Source of the DNA: Undibacterium_A arcticum
Lineage (GTDB): Bacteria; Pseudomonadota; Gammaproteobacteria; Burkholderiales; Burkholderiaceae_D
Direction: 5' to 3' (one strand)
Assembly (NCBI RefSeq): GCF_042660705.1
Contig: NZ_JBHSUQ010000001.1
Length of the DNA stretch: 64,000 nucleotides
Positions 45,053 to 55,659 of the stretch are shown here, one piece after another. A program made the translations under genes and the position numbers. The number at the start of each line of letters is the position of its first letter. Position 1 is the first letter of the stretch. The notes beneath the pieces are model-generated. The model searched no databases. It saw only the letters and a program-made list of their open reading frames with translations, and was not told the DNA's origin.

Positions 45053-45979
45053 ATGCTTTCTTTAGTCGAACCTTACCTAACCCGTTCCTTTTCGGACGAG
45101 AATCACGCGAGCCTTGAAGTTATCTCAACCAGCGCCTGCCATGGCGGAGTTCAGGTCTTTCTCAAGCATTCCTCAGAAAAAATCGGCCTCCCCATGCGCT
45201 TTGGAATTTATCTTCCGCCGCAGGCTGCATACCGTCGCGTGCCGGTGCTCTACTATCTCGCAGGCCTCACATGTACCGAAGAAACGTTCTTCGCAAAAGG
45301 CCAGGCTGCGGCGTTGGCCGCGACACTGGGACTGGCGCTCGTTTCGCCAGACACGAGTCCGCGGACCGCGAACATTGCGGGTGAGGCGGACGACTGGACT
45401 TTCGGTCTTGGCGCGAGTTTTTATGTGGATGCTACCGAGTTACCTTGGTCTACCCATTTCAAGATGTACAGCTACGTGACCAGGGAGTTGCCTCAACTTG
45501 TGGCGTCACACTTCCGCGTAGATCCCGCACAGCAAGGCATTTTCGGTCACTCTATGGGCGGTCATGGCGCGCTGGTCTGCGCTGTGCGCAACCCAAAGAC
45601 TTTCCGCTCGGTTTCCGCCTTCGCACCGGTGGCAAATCCGATGCGGTGCCCGTGGGGCCAGAACGCGTTCAAGCGCTATTTAGGGTCCAACCAGAGCGAC
45701 TGGTGCCAGTACGATGCGACCGAATTGCTGCGTCAATGGGGCTATCCAGGGAGGATACTCATTGATCAGGGCGGCGCAGACAAATTTCTGCGGGAGCAGT
45801 TGCAGCCATCCGCTTTGGTGGCCGCCGCGAGTGAATTCAACCAGGCAGTCAACTTCCGGCTGCACGCCGGCTATGACCATAGCTACTACTTTGTGAGCTC
45901 ATTTATGGAAGATCATCTCCGGCACCATTACGATGCATTGTCGGACAAGACGCATGACGCGGTAGTCGCGCTGACCTGA
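45053..45979 (+). CDS. fghA: S-formylglutathione hydrolase
   Basis: The 308-residue esterase-D-type hydrolase has the nucleophile motif GHSMGGHGAL (Ser167), LAGLTCTEETFFAKGQAA, SPDTSPR, DDWTFGLGASFYVDAT, the Asp in LIDQGGADKF and the His in GYDHSYYF. It hydrolyses S-formylglutathione to formate, completing the pathway begun by FrmA. The N-terminus is about 20-25 residues longer than usual. The ATG at 45053 is used; the upstream frame has no homology. Intact. Confidence 0.95.
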   Translation: MLSLVEPYLTRSFSDENHASLEVISTSACHGGVQVFLKHSSEKIGLPMRFGIYLPPQAAYRRVPVLYYLAGLTCTEETFFAKGQAAALAATLGLALVSPDTSPRTANIAGEADDWTFGLGASFYVDATELPWSTHFKMYSYVTRELPQLVASHFRVDPAQQGIFGHSMGGHGALVCAVRNPKTFRSVSAFAPVANPMRCPWGQNAFKRYLGSNQSDWCQYDATELLRQWGYPGRILIDQGGADKFLREQLQPSALVAAASEFNQAVNFRLHAGYDHSYYFVSSFMEDHLRHHYDALSDKTHDAVVALT

Positions 45980-46288
45980 GCTCGATATCCGCATAAAGGG
46001 GAAACACGTCGAAAGAAAAGCCAGCCTCTCAAAACGGTTGCCATGCGTTTTTTTCGACATCCTGCTTCCGGCTTGGCCAAGGCGGTCAGATAGTTGTTAG
46101 TCATGGCTACAAAACCAAAAAGTATTAGGCCAGCCGCTGCTGCGCTTTGATATGTCCCGCTGTCTACCTTCGACCTAAGCAGCCGGTCGTGCTTCAAGAA
46201 AGCGGACGTTTGACGCTAAAAATCAACGATGTCGTAAAGCGTCCGCTGGGTTGCTTCGTTGGGTATCAGTCGGTGAACGATGCGACCC
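45980..46288. other. Spacer with an inverted repeat; no gene
   Basis: AGCGGACG (46201-46208) and CGTCCGCT (46240-46247) form an 8-bp dyad with a 31-nt loop, downstream of both the convergent fghA and VOC genes, so it may be part of a terminator. Nothing else is recognised. Confidence 0.45.
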
Positions 46289-46702
46289 TCAAAGCACCAC
46301 GATGACCATCCACGACACGCCGAAGCGGTCAGCGACCATGCCGAAGCGCGGCGAATAAAAGGTCTTGGCGAGCGGCATCTGCACCTGCCCACCGTCGGCC
46401 AGAGCAGCGAATCGCCGCTCGGCCTCGGCCTCGTCAGGCACCGTCAGTGACAGCGCAAAGCCCTGGAAGCTCGGCTTCCCCAGGCATCGGCCGTCAGAGG
46501 CCATCACCGTTGTATCGCCGATGCGAAAACTCGCATGCATCACCTTGTCGTCGGCGCCAGGTGGACACATTTCGGGGTTATGAGGTTCTGGGCTTTCCTT
46601 GAAGCGCATCAGCATCGTCACCTCGGCGCCGAGCGCGCTGCGGTAGAACTCGAGCGCCTCATCGCAGCGGCCGTCGAAGAACAGGTAGGGTTGGACTAGC
46701 AT
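46289..46702 (-). CDS. VOC family (PhnB-like) protein
   Basis: The 137-residue protein starts MLVQPYLFFDGRCDEALEFYRSALGAEVTMLMRF and ends DRFGVSWMVIVVL, the pattern of PhnB-type glyoxalase/bleomycin-resistance fold proteins. Conserved features include PPGADDKVMHASFRIGDTTVMASDG. AAAGGAGACGCC precedes the ATG. Ligand unknown. Confidence 0.92.
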   Translation of the reverse strand: MLVQPYLFFDGRCDEALEFYRSALGAEVTMLMRFKESPEPHNPEMCPPGADDKVMHASFRIGDTTVMASDGRCLGKPSFQGFALSLTVPDEAEAERRFAALADGGQVQMPLAKTFYSPRFGMVADRFGVSWMVIVVL

Positions 46703-46874
46703 GGCGTCTCCTTTCAGGGGTTGGGGTTTTGGTTTCAGGTTGCGAGTCGGGCTTCCGGACTCGACCGGCTGAACTCGACTCTGCTTGTACGACGCACGAA
46801 GCTTTCCAGAATCGATACGTCGAACAATCTTTTTGCGCGATGCGAAGGACTATGGCTTGAGGTCGCGCATCGCC

Positions 46875-47495
46875 TTACCGGCCCGCTACACTCGGGAACG
46901 GCTCGCGCCAAGCCTCGTATTCGTTAAGGCGTGCGTGCCAGCGCCGGATCTCCGGGAAATTGTCGAGGGGTATTCGCGCCTCGTCCGCGTAGGGCAGCGT
47001 TATCGCCACGGCAAAATCCGCGACGGTCAACGTATCGCCCACGAGATACCTGCGTCCGCCCAGATGATCGTCCAGCACGCGAGCGTATCGATTAAAGCCC
47101 TTGGTCGCTGTTTCGATCACGGTCGGATCGGGCTGGCCCAAGCCGATCCGGGGCTTGATAATGTGTTCGAAGTACAGCGTCCCGGCCTGCGGCAAGAATT
47201 CTTTGGCATCCCAGCTAAGCCAGCGGATGACGTCGAACTGGCGTTTATCGCGTGGCCACAGGTCTGACCCGGCCTGGTCGGCGAGATAGCACATGATCGC
47301 GTTCGACTCCCACAATGTCCTACCTGCGTGCACCAGCACCGGCACCTTGGCATTGGGGTTGAGCGCACGGAACGCAGGAGTCAAGTGTTCGCCTTTCCCC
47401 AAGTCGACGGGGATATATTCCACGGGCGAATCCAGATACTTCGCGACTGCGCAGGCCTTGCGCGGATTCAAGGTTTCCGAATAGTAGAGCTTCAT
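46875..47495 (-). CDS. Glutathione S-transferase
   Basis: The 206-residue protein has the thioredoxin-like N-domain (MKLYYSETLNPRKACAVAKYLDSPVEYI, NPNAKVPVL, ESNAIMCYLAD) and the all-alpha C-domain (GDTLTVADFAVAITLPYADEARIPLDNFPEIRRWHARL). It is cytoplasmic; the substrate is unknown. It is divergent from the TetR gene, which may control it. Intact. Confidence 0.93.
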   Translation of the reverse strand: MKLYYSETLNPRKACAVAKYLDSPVEYIPVDLGKGEHLTPAFRALNPNAKVPVLVHAGRTLWESNAIMCYLADQAGSDLWPRDKRQFDVIRWLSWDAKEFLPQAGTLYFEHIIKPRIGLGQPDPTVIETATKGFNRYARVLDDHLGGRRYLVGDTLTVADFAVAITLPYADEARIPLDNFPEIRRWHARLNEYEAWREPFPSVAGR

Positions 47496-47706
47496 GGGGC
47501 CTCCATATGTGGCGATGGGAAGTCAGAGCTGCCGGGTTTCTGCAGATGGCGAGTCCCAGTTGCCGTTCCTGCCTTGTGGCTCTCGGGCTGAGTCGTCTCT
47601 GCCATGTTCGTTTCCTGAGGTGGTTGAAATGCCTGCGCCAGAAGCTGAGTTTGTGTACACTGTCCACAATAAGTTAGTACATGAAATTGCAAATGTCAAT
47701 CTAGAG

Positions 47707-48353
47707 ATGATGGCCGACAAAACAAGCAACCCACCGGCACGCGCCACCTATCGCCACGGCGATTTGCGGAAAGCGTTGCTGGAAGCGGGCATCACGCTTG
47801 CGCGTAGCGGCGGACCCGATGCGGTCGTGCTGCGCGAAGCCACCCGGCGTGCGGGCGTGGTCCCCAATGCGGCGTACCGGCATTTCGCCAGCCGCCAGGA
47901 GCTTTTGCAGGCGGTCCGTTCTGCAGCGCTGTCAGCGCTGGCCATCGCCATGGAGACCGAGTTGGCCGCGCTGCCCCGTGCAAGACGTCCCGCCGACTTC
48001 GCCCGTGCGAGCCTGCGCGCGGTCGGCACAGGTTATCTGCGATTCGCGCAGGCAGAAACGGGATTGTTCCGCACCGCGTTCGCGGCCCCGGACAAGGTTG
48101 AGGGCGACGTCGATCCGGCCAAGGCCGGGAACAGTGGCCTGAACCCTTTCCAGTTGTTGGGCGCCGCACTGGACAGACTCGTCGAAGCGGGCGTGCTGTC
48201 GCCCGAGCGTCGTCCAGGTGCGGAATACTAGCTTGGTCCGCAGTGCACGGTCTGGCTTTGCTCGTCATCGACGGACCGCTGCGTAACCTCGCCCGCAAGC
48301 AGACGGATGTGATCGGGCAACGTCTGTTGGACATGGTCGAAAAGGGGCTGTAG
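47707..48353 (+). CDS. TetR-family regulator, frameshifted near C-terminus
   Basis: The helix-turn-helix is RHGDLRKALLEAGITLARSGGPDAVVLREATRRAGVVPNAAYRHFASRQEL. The ligand domain follows (YLRFAQAETGLFRTAF). The literal frame ends at 48229-48231 (RRPGAEY). With one C added near 48228 it continues as LAWSAVHGLALLVIDGPLRNLARKQTD...LDMVEKGL with a stop at 48351, the usual TetR_C_13-like ending. ATG codons at 47707 and 47710 are both possible. It is divergent from the GST gene, so that gene is a candidate target. Confidence 0.88.
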
Positions 48354-48710
48354 CCAGGGTAGATATCCGGCAAATTGATGGCAGCCCAATCGGCTGTTCC
48401 CGACCTGAGTTCGCATCCCGAGGGCGGCATGGCACCGTCGGACGGCTTCCGGTCGATTATGCCGTCGAACGACCGCTTTCAGCTGCGTGACCGTACACTT
48501 GACAGCGGTCGTTCTAAGAAAAATTCAACACTGTAGTCGCGCCGCTCACTCCTTGTGTTAAGCGTTACAACACTCGCGAAATGTTTGGCGCGCTCGCCTG
48601 GTGCTGCTAAGTGATCTACCGCACTGTTGGCTTGTTGTGAAGAGCGTAGTATCGTGTCAGGAAAGGGAGCATGGTCGGGGCAACCCGAACCATCACAGAA
48701 GGAGCATACG
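48354..48710. other. Spacer without a supported gene
   Basis: Between TetR and the DUF899 gene there are only short frames without a recognisable family. GAAGGAGCATACG just before 48711 is the ribosome-binding site of the next gene. Confidence 0.4.
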
Positions 48711-49412
48711 ATGACCCAGCTGAGATCCGCCACCGAGCTCGCAGCAGCAAGCAAGCCCTATCCGAATGACAGCGCCGAGTACCGCGCAGCGCGTATCGCA
48801 TTGCTGGCGGAAGAAATCGAGCTCAGGCGCCACATCGAGCGCGTCGCCGTGCAGCGGCGCGCGTTGCCTCCCGGAGGTGAAGCGCGCGATTACGAATTCA
48901 ACGACGAGGCCGGGAAGACGGTCCGCATGACGGACCTGTTCGGTATTCACGACACCCTGGTCACCTACTTCTGGATGTATGGCCCCGAGCGCGAACGGCC
49001 GTGCCCGATGTGCACCTCGTTCCTCGGCTCGATCGACATCCCTGCTCGCGATATTTCCCAGCGGATCGCCATCGCAGTGATCGGACGCTCTCCCGTCGAG
49101 CGACAGCTGGCATTCGCTCGCGAGCGCGGCTGGACCAACTTGAAATTCTACCAGACGGTCGGTGACGACTTCGCGCGCGATTACCGCGGCCTCGCGTCCG
49201 ACGGCAGTGAATGGCCTGCACTCGACATCTGGGTCAGGCGCGATGGCTTGGTGCGGCACTTCTGGGGGGCGGAACTCTTCGGTACCGAGGACCCGGGCCA
49301 AGACCCGCGTGGTGCGCCCGATCCGACGCCCTTGTGGAACATCCTGGACCTGACCCCTGCAGGGCGCGGATCTGACTGGTATCCGAAGCTCGCATACGGG
49401 AATGCAGCCTGA
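48711..49412 (+). CDS. DUF899 (thioredoxin-like) family protein
   Basis: The 233-residue protein reads RIALLAEEIELRRHIERVAVQRRALPPGG at the N-terminus and VTYFWMYGPERERPCPMCTSFLGSIDIPARDI in the thioredoxin-like core, with a CPMC motif. DUF899 proteins are widespread and uncharacterised; the CxxC might be redox-active (inference). The ATG at 48711 follows GAAGGAGC. Intact. Confidence 0.9.
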   Translation: MTQLRSATELAAASKPYPNDSAEYRAARIALLAEEIELRRHIERVAVQRRALPPGGEARDYEFNDEAGKTVRMTDLFGIHDTLVTYFWMYGPERERPCPMCTSFLGSIDIPARDISQRIAIAVIGRSPVERQLAFARERGWTNLKFYQTVGDDFARDYRGLASDGSEWPALDIWVRRDGLVRHFWGAELFGTEDPGQDPRGAPDPTPLWNILDLTPAGRGSDWYPKLAYGNAA

Positions 49413-49574
49413 GCAAGCGCTGTTTCATGGCGGCTGCCATTTTGGTGCAGTGGGGCTACGAAACGGGCATCATGTTTCCGCCGTCGTGACCGGTAGCGGA
49501 AATATAGCGCTCGTTGAATACCATTTGGGGCATTCCACCCTGCCATGTTCGTTTCGATCTGGGAGGAAATTCCA

Positions 49575-49605
49575 CAAAAAATCCCGCTGGCTTTCTTCCA
49601 GCGGG
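49575..49605 (-). terminator. Intrinsic terminator of the minus-strand binding-protein gene
   Basis: On the minus strand CCCGCTGG-aagaaag-CCAGCGGG is followed by ATTTTTT. It lies about 90 bp beyond the stop of the gene at 49697-50916. The rest of 49413-49696 has no gene. Confidence 0.8.
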
Positions 49606-49696
49606 CTGCGCATTCCTTAACCGGGAACATGGAGAACGCCAGCATATTGAGCAAGGCATGTGGTCGACGCTGGTTTCTCACACTGATCGATTCCAG

Positions 49697-50916
49697 TTAC
49701 TGGGTTTTCTTCGTGCGCGCGATCGATCCCCGGCTGGCGTCTTCCTTGTAGGCATAGACCACTTTCCCGTTGCGGATTTCGCCCATGACGACCATGTTCA
49801 GCGCGATCGCTTCATGGTCGCTCGGCGAGAAGGGCAGGTAGTAGCGCGAGACGACGGTCGACGTCGTATGCTGCCGCAAGTTCTCCAGTGCGGCCTGGAC
49901 CTTCGGACCTTCGGTCGAGTTGGCCTGGAACATCGCCAGCGCAACCAGGCGCAGCGCATCATAGGTTTGGGCGGCGGCCACGGCGGACGGAATGCGGTTG
50001 ACATTGTTGATCTTGCGATAGACAAGCGAGAACTGGTTGCTGACCGAACTCAGTTCGTTTCGATGAACGTCACCGCAGTACGCGCGCCTTCCGCGCCTTG
50101 GCCGGACTTGTCGATGAATGTCTGCTGCGACAGGGTCCACGGCCCGACCAGCGGTAGTTTCAGTTTCAGCTTTTCCGCGCTTTTTACGACCATCGCCGCG
50201 TCCGGGCCGAGGCAGTACATCACGATCGCCTGAGCGCCGCTCTCCTTTGCGCGCAGCAGTTGCGCCGTCATGTCTTGGTCGCCGACCTTGAAGCTCTCTA
50301 CCAGGACCGGCTTGAGCTTGCGCCGTTCCAGCTCTGTGAGCATGCTTTGCTTTCCGAACTGGCCATAGGGGCTTTCGTCATGCAGTAGTGCGATCTTGTC
50401 GATCTTGCGGCGGTCGATCACATCGTTGAGGATCACGATCGGCTGCAGCGCGTCGCTGGCGGAAGTGCGGAATACATAGCTGACCGGATAGGCCGGTGGC
50501 ATGAATGACTTGGTAAGCGTGGCGCCGGTGGCGCCGGTCACGATCAGTGGAATCTTCGCGTCCTGGAACACTTTAGCCGACGGCAGCGCGACGCCGGTAT
50601 TACCGAAACCCACTACTGCAACCACTTTTTCCTGTTCGACCATTTCCTTGGCCATCGCAACGCCGACCTCCGGCTTGGCCTGGTCGTCACGCTCGACGAG
50701 TTCGACCCGTCGGCCCAAGATCCCGCCCATCTGGTTAATGTCGGCAAGGAACACCCTGGCGCCGCCGACAATGCTCTGTCCCATGTCTTCCGACGATTTT
50801 CCGGTGACAGGACCGATTACACCGATCTTGATGGGCGGCAATTCGGCAAATGCGCTTCCGCTCAAGCCTAGTGCTGTCAGACAAAACATGAAGCCAATCA
50901 TTCTGCGTTTGTGCAT
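49697..50916 (-). CDS. Branched-chain-amino-acid-type ABC transporter substrate-binding protein, frameshifted
   Basis: The protein begins with a signal peptide (MHKRRMIGFMFCLTALGLSGSAFAE) and the Peripla_BP_6 opening IKIGVIGPVTGKSSEDMGQSIVGGARVFLADINQMGG. The C-terminal quarter (NQFSLVYRKINNVNRIPSAVAAAQTYDALRLVALA) is in another frame. At 50058-50060 GAAACG should be GAAAACG, giving FIENELSSVSNQ across the join. The start at 50916 follows AAGGAAATCGCG. No permease or ATPase genes of the class are nearby, so it is an orphan binding protein. Confidence 0.88.
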
Positions 50917-51302
50917 CGCGATTTCCTTGTTAAGTAGCTTTTGTGGTGAGTATTTCCCCAGGGAAATATACTTCAATGTGATGAAACACACTGGATTTTG
51001 ATGAATTGAAATCAAAAATTCATCGTGATTGTCTCAAATTGGACGAGTGTCGTCGGCAATCAGGTCTGCCGGATTGGTCAGAACGACTGGGTATTCTGGG
51101 CCGAACCAAGCATTGCGCGAATGTTGCAGTCCGCCCAATCTTTTGCGTTTGCTGAAGAAATCGGTAGTAGATCCATATCCCTACGGTAGACCAAGATTCA
51201 CCCAAAGTGATTCTTATTAGCACCGTTCTTGCCAGTCCAACAGTTTTGTTGGACTATCGTAGACTTAAACTAATATGCCCGTTGCGGCAATTAAGCCTTC
51301 CA
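50917..51302. other. Divergent spacer; no gene
   Basis: This region separates the binding-protein gene from the export operon and probably contains both promoters. No conserved coding region or RNA was recognised. Confidence 0.4.
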
Positions 51303-52456
51303 ATGTTGCCAGCCAAGATCCGCCATCTGCTCCTCGCGCTTATCGTCCTTATCTTGATTGCGTCCGGCCTATGGTGGTTCAGCCAACCCAAACCCGTCAC
51401 CGTGGCTCTCAAGGAGATCGATCGCGGCAAGGTCGAATCGAGCATCGCCAACACGCGCGCCGGCACGGTCGAAGCCTGTCTGCGCACCAGACTGTCGACC
51501 ATCTTGGGCGGCCGCATCGAGATATTGGCGGTCAAGGAAGGCGACCGCGTGAAGAAGGGGCAGTTGTTGATCAAGCTCTGGAACGACGATCAGCAGGCGC
51601 AGAGGGTGCTGGCGTTGACCCAGGTCGAATCCGCGCGCAAGCACGTGGCCGAAGCCTGCGCGCTGGCAGTCAATGCGGAAAGCGAAGCGGAACGCCAAGC
51701 GTCGTTGCGCGCCCAAGGCTTCGTCTCCAAGTCCGCGGAAGAACAAGCGCGCGCCGCAGCACAATCCAAGCGTGCCAGTTGCGACGCGGTCAAAGCCGAT
51801 GTCGCGCAAACTCAAGCCAGAGTCAGCGCGGCCCGAGTCGAGCTGGGCCGGACTGTGCTGTACGCGCCGTTCGACGGCACGATCGCCAAAATCGTCGGCG
51901 AAGTGGGTGAATACTCGACCCCTTCGCCGCCCGGCGTACCGACCCCGCCGGCGATCGACCTGATCGACGACTCCTGCCTGTATGTCAGGGCGCCGATGGA
52001 TGAAGTCGATGCGCCGAAGATCAAAGCCGGACAACCGGTGCGGATCAGTCTCGACGCGCTGCCGAAACAGTCGTTCCCCGGCAAGGTGAGGCGGGTGGCG
52101 CCTTATGTTTCTGCGGTCGAGAAGCAAGCGCGCACAGTGGACATCGAAGCCACACTTGACCATCCTGAAGCACCCGGCAAGCTCCTGGTAGGGTACAGCG
52201 CCGACGTTGAAGTGATTCTAGCGGTGCGTGACAACGTGTTGCGCGTTCCCACTTCCGCGTTGCAGGAAGGCGGCCGCGTGCTGGTCGCCGGCACCGACGG
52301 CAAACTGCAGGAACGCAAGGTCAAGACCGGTTTGGCCAACTGGGAATACACGGAAGTGCAGAACGGTCTGGCCGCCGGCGAGCGCGTCGTCACCTCGCTC
52401 GAGCGCGAAGGAGTGAAAGCCGGCGCCCATTTCGTGGCGGAAGAAAAGTCGAAGTG

Positions 52457-52457
<1 letters not shown>
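51303..52457 (+). CDS. Periplasmic adaptor (MacA/HlyD-type membrane fusion protein)
   Basis: The 384-residue protein has an N-terminal membrane anchor (IRHLLLALIVLILIASGLWWF), a lipoyl-like domain split by an alpha-helical hairpin (GRIEILAVKEGDRVKKGQLLIKLWNDD ... APFDGTIAKIVGEVGEY), and beta-barrel and membrane-proximal domains to VAEEKSK. It links an inner-membrane ABC exporter to an outer-membrane channel. Its TGA overlaps the ATG of the ATPase gene (ATGA-type). An upstream open stretch from 51207 has no homology. Confidence 0.92.
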
Positions 52458-53149
<692 letters not shown>

Positions 53150-53159
53150 ATCCACAATC

Positions 53160-54368
53160 ATGCGCAGCCCCGACCTGATCCGCTTCGCACGCGACGCGGC
53201 CACCGGCAACCCGCTGCGCACCGCGCTGCTGGTGCTGGCAATGGCGATCGGCGTGGCGGCCGTGGTGGTGCTGACGGCGCTCGGCGACGGCGCGCGGCGT
53301 TATGTGATGAACGAATTCTCGTCGCTCGGCAGCAACCTGGTAATCGTCCTGCCCGGCCGTTCGCAGACCGGCGGCTTCAACCCGGGCAACGCGATCACCA
53401 GCACACCGCGCGACCTGACCATCGACGATGCCCAGGCGCTTCAGCGCGCGAGTGCGGTGCACCGTGTAGCGCCACTCGCTATCGGCACCTCGGAAATTAG
53501 CGTCGGCGGCAAACTGCGCGAAGTCATGGTGGCCGGTACCACCGCCCAGTTTCTCGAAGTGCGCCGACTGACGCTGGCGCAGGGGCGGTTTCTTCCCGAA
53601 ACGGATTGGCGACGTGGTGCTGCCGAAGCAATCATCGGCGCAAGAGTGCGCGACGAGATGTTCGGCAACACGCCGGCGCTCGGCCAGTTGGTGCGCATCG
53701 GCGACCGGCGCTTCCGCATCGTCGGCGTGCTCGCGTCCAGTGGCCAAGGCCTGGGCATGAATACCGACGAACTGGTGATTGTCCCGGTCGCGCTGGCGCA
53801 GGCCATGTTCAACAGCAACACGCTGTTCCGCATCCTGGTCGAAGCCACCAGCCGCGATTCGATCGAGCCGGCCAAGGCGCAGGTGGCGGAAATCATCAAG
53901 CTGCGCCACGAGGGGGAACAAGACGTGACCGTTATCACCCAGGACGCGGTGCTCGCCACCTTCGACCGCGTGCTCGGCGCACTGACTCTCGGCGCGGCCG
54001 GTATCGCCGCCATCAGCCTGGCGGTGGCGGGGATACTGGTGATGAACGTGATGCTGGTTTCGGTAACGCAGCGTACTGCTGAAATCGGCTTGCTGAAGGC
54101 GCTCGGAGCGACCGGCACCACGATCCGCCTGGTTTTTTTGACCGAAGCGACGATGCTGTCGTTGGTCGGTGCCGTGGTCGGCTTCGGTCTCGGTCACGCG
54201 GGCGCCGCCATCATTCGTCAGTTATATCCGACCTTCCCGGCTTTCCCGCCCGGCTGGGCGGTGCTCGCAGGACTGGGCACTGCACTCGTCACCGGCATGC
54301 TGTTCGGCGTGTTACCCGCGCGCCGCGCCGCGCAGCTTGATCCGGTACAGGCGCTGTCGAAGCGGTAA
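53160..54368 (+). CDS. MacB-type ABC transporter permease (first)
   Basis: The 402-residue permease has one N-terminal transmembrane helix (LRTALLVLAMAIGVAAVVVLTALGDG), a large periplasmic domain, and three C-terminal helices (LGAAGIAAISLAVAGILVMNVMLVSVTQRTAEIGLLKALGATGTTIRLVFL and onward), ending LPARRAAQLDPVQALSKR. This is the MacB/FtsX fold with the ATPase on a separate gene. It lies 10 bp after the ATPase. Confidence 0.95.
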   Translation: MRSPDLIRFARDAATGNPLRTALLVLAMAIGVAAVVVLTALGDGARRYVMNEFSSLGSNLVIVLPGRSQTGGFNPGNAITSTPRDLTIDDAQALQRASAVHRVAPLAIGTSEISVGGKLREVMVAGTTAQFLEVRRLTLAQGRFLPETDWRRGAAEAIIGARVRDEMFGNTPALGQLVRIGDRRFRIVGVLASSGQGLGMNTDELVIVPVALAQAMFNSNTLFRILVEATSRDSIEPAKAQVAEIIKLRHEGEQDVTVITQDAVLATFDRVLGALTLGAAGIAAISLAVAGILVMNVMLVSVTQRTAEIGLLKALGATGTTIRLVFLTEATMLSLVGAVVGFGLGHAGAAIIRQLYPTFPAFPPGWAVLAGLGTALVTGMLFGVLPARRAAQLDPVQALSKR

Positions 54369-54373
54369 GCCTC

Positions 54374-55576
54374 GTGCTTCTACCAGACGCCACCCGACTT
54401 GCGCTACGCGCGATCACCGCGCAAAGGCTGCGCAGCTTCCTCACATTGCTCGGGATCGCGGTCGGCATCGCCGCCGTCATTTTGCTGACCTCGATCGGCG
54501 AAGGCATCCACCGCTTTGTGCTGGCTGAATTCACGCAGTTCGGCACCAATATCGCCAGCGTCTCACCGGGTAAGGTCAAGACTTCTGGCCCAGCCCCGAC
54601 CGGGATCCCGACCTCGGTGCGGCTGTTGACATTGGAAGACGCGCGAGCGCTCGGACGTCTGCCGCATGTAACGGGGATGACGGCCATGGTGTGGGGCAAT
54701 ACCGAGGTAAACGCCAACGGCCGCCTGCGCCGCACCACCGTCAACGGTGTAGGCGCCGACATGCTGAAGGTGTATGGCGCCAAGGTGAAAACCGGCCAGT
54801 TCCTGCCGGCCGAGGACTTGGAAAACCCTCGTGCCTTCGTCGTGCTCGGTGCCAAACTCAAAGCCGAACTATTCGGCAGCGCCAACCCGCTTGGCGCACG
54901 CGTGCGCGTCGGCAACCTGCAGTTCCGCGTCATCGGCGTGCTCGAGGCCAAGGGGCAGTTCCTCGGCATCGACCTCGACGACGCGGCCTATATTCCCACC
55001 GCGCGGGCGCTCGAGCTCTACAACCTCGAAGGCATGATGAAGATCGACGTGGCCTATCAGGAAGGCGTCCCAGCGGCGCGCATCGCCGATGCCATCAAGG
55101 CCTTGCTGACGGCGCGCCACGGCCGCGAAGATTTCACCATCACGACCCAGGAAGACATGCTGCGCACACTGTCGAAAATCCTCGATATCCTGACCATGGC
55201 AGTCGGCGCACTAGGCAGTATTTCGCTGCTGGTTGGCGGAGTCGGGATCGGCACCATCATGACCATCACAGTCAGCGAACGCACCGGTGAAATCGGCCTG
55301 CTGGTGGCGCTCGGCGCGCCGCGCCGAACCATTCTCGGGCTCTTTCTCGGCGAAGCGGTCGCTCTTTCCGCTCTCGGCGGCTTGATAGGAATGCTGCTCG
55401 GGATCGGGCTGGCGCAGGTGATTCATTATGCCGTGCCCGCACTACCGGTGCACACGCCGATCACCTTTGTCATTCTGGCGGAAACCATCGCCATCGCCAT
55501 CGGCCTCCTGGCCGGCGTGCTGCCGGCGCGCCGTGCCGCACGATTGGACCCAGTGGCAGCGCTACGGGCTGAATAG
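54374..55576 (+). CDS. MacB-type ABC transporter permease (second)
   Basis: The 400-residue protein repeats the layout of the preceding permease: LRSFLTLLGIAVGIAAVILLTSIGEGIHRFV, a periplasmic domain, ILDILTMAVGALGSISLLVGGVGIGTIMTITVSERTGEIGLLVALGAPRRTI, and an ending LPARRAARLDPVAALRAE. A GTG start at 54374 is used, 5 bp after the first permease. The two proteins are clearly related but diverged; they may form a heterodimer. No outer-membrane factor gene is linked. Confidence 0.94.
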   Translation: MLLPDATRLALRAITAQRLRSFLTLLGIAVGIAAVILLTSIGEGIHRFVLAEFTQFGTNIASVSPGKVKTSGPAPTGIPTSVRLLTLEDARALGRLPHVTGMTAMVWGNTEVNANGRLRRTTVNGVGADMLKVYGAKVKTGQFLPAEDLENPRAFVVLGAKLKAELFGSANPLGARVRVGNLQFRVIGVLEAKGQFLGIDLDDAAYIPTARALELYNLEGMMKIDVAYQEGVPAARIADAIKALLTARHGREDFTITTQEDMLRTLSKILDILTMAVGALGSISLLVGGVGIGTIMTITVSERTGEIGLLVALGAPRRTILGLFLGEAVALSALGGLIGMLLGIGLAQVIHYAVPALPVHTPITFVILAETIAIAIGLLAGVLPARRAARLDPVAALRAE

Positions 55577-55659
55577 CAACAAGACATTGCGCGGTCCGAG
55601 GTCAGGCAAACGAATTTTGCCTGATTACTTCTGGAAAGATTGGCCACAACTCCGCAAAA

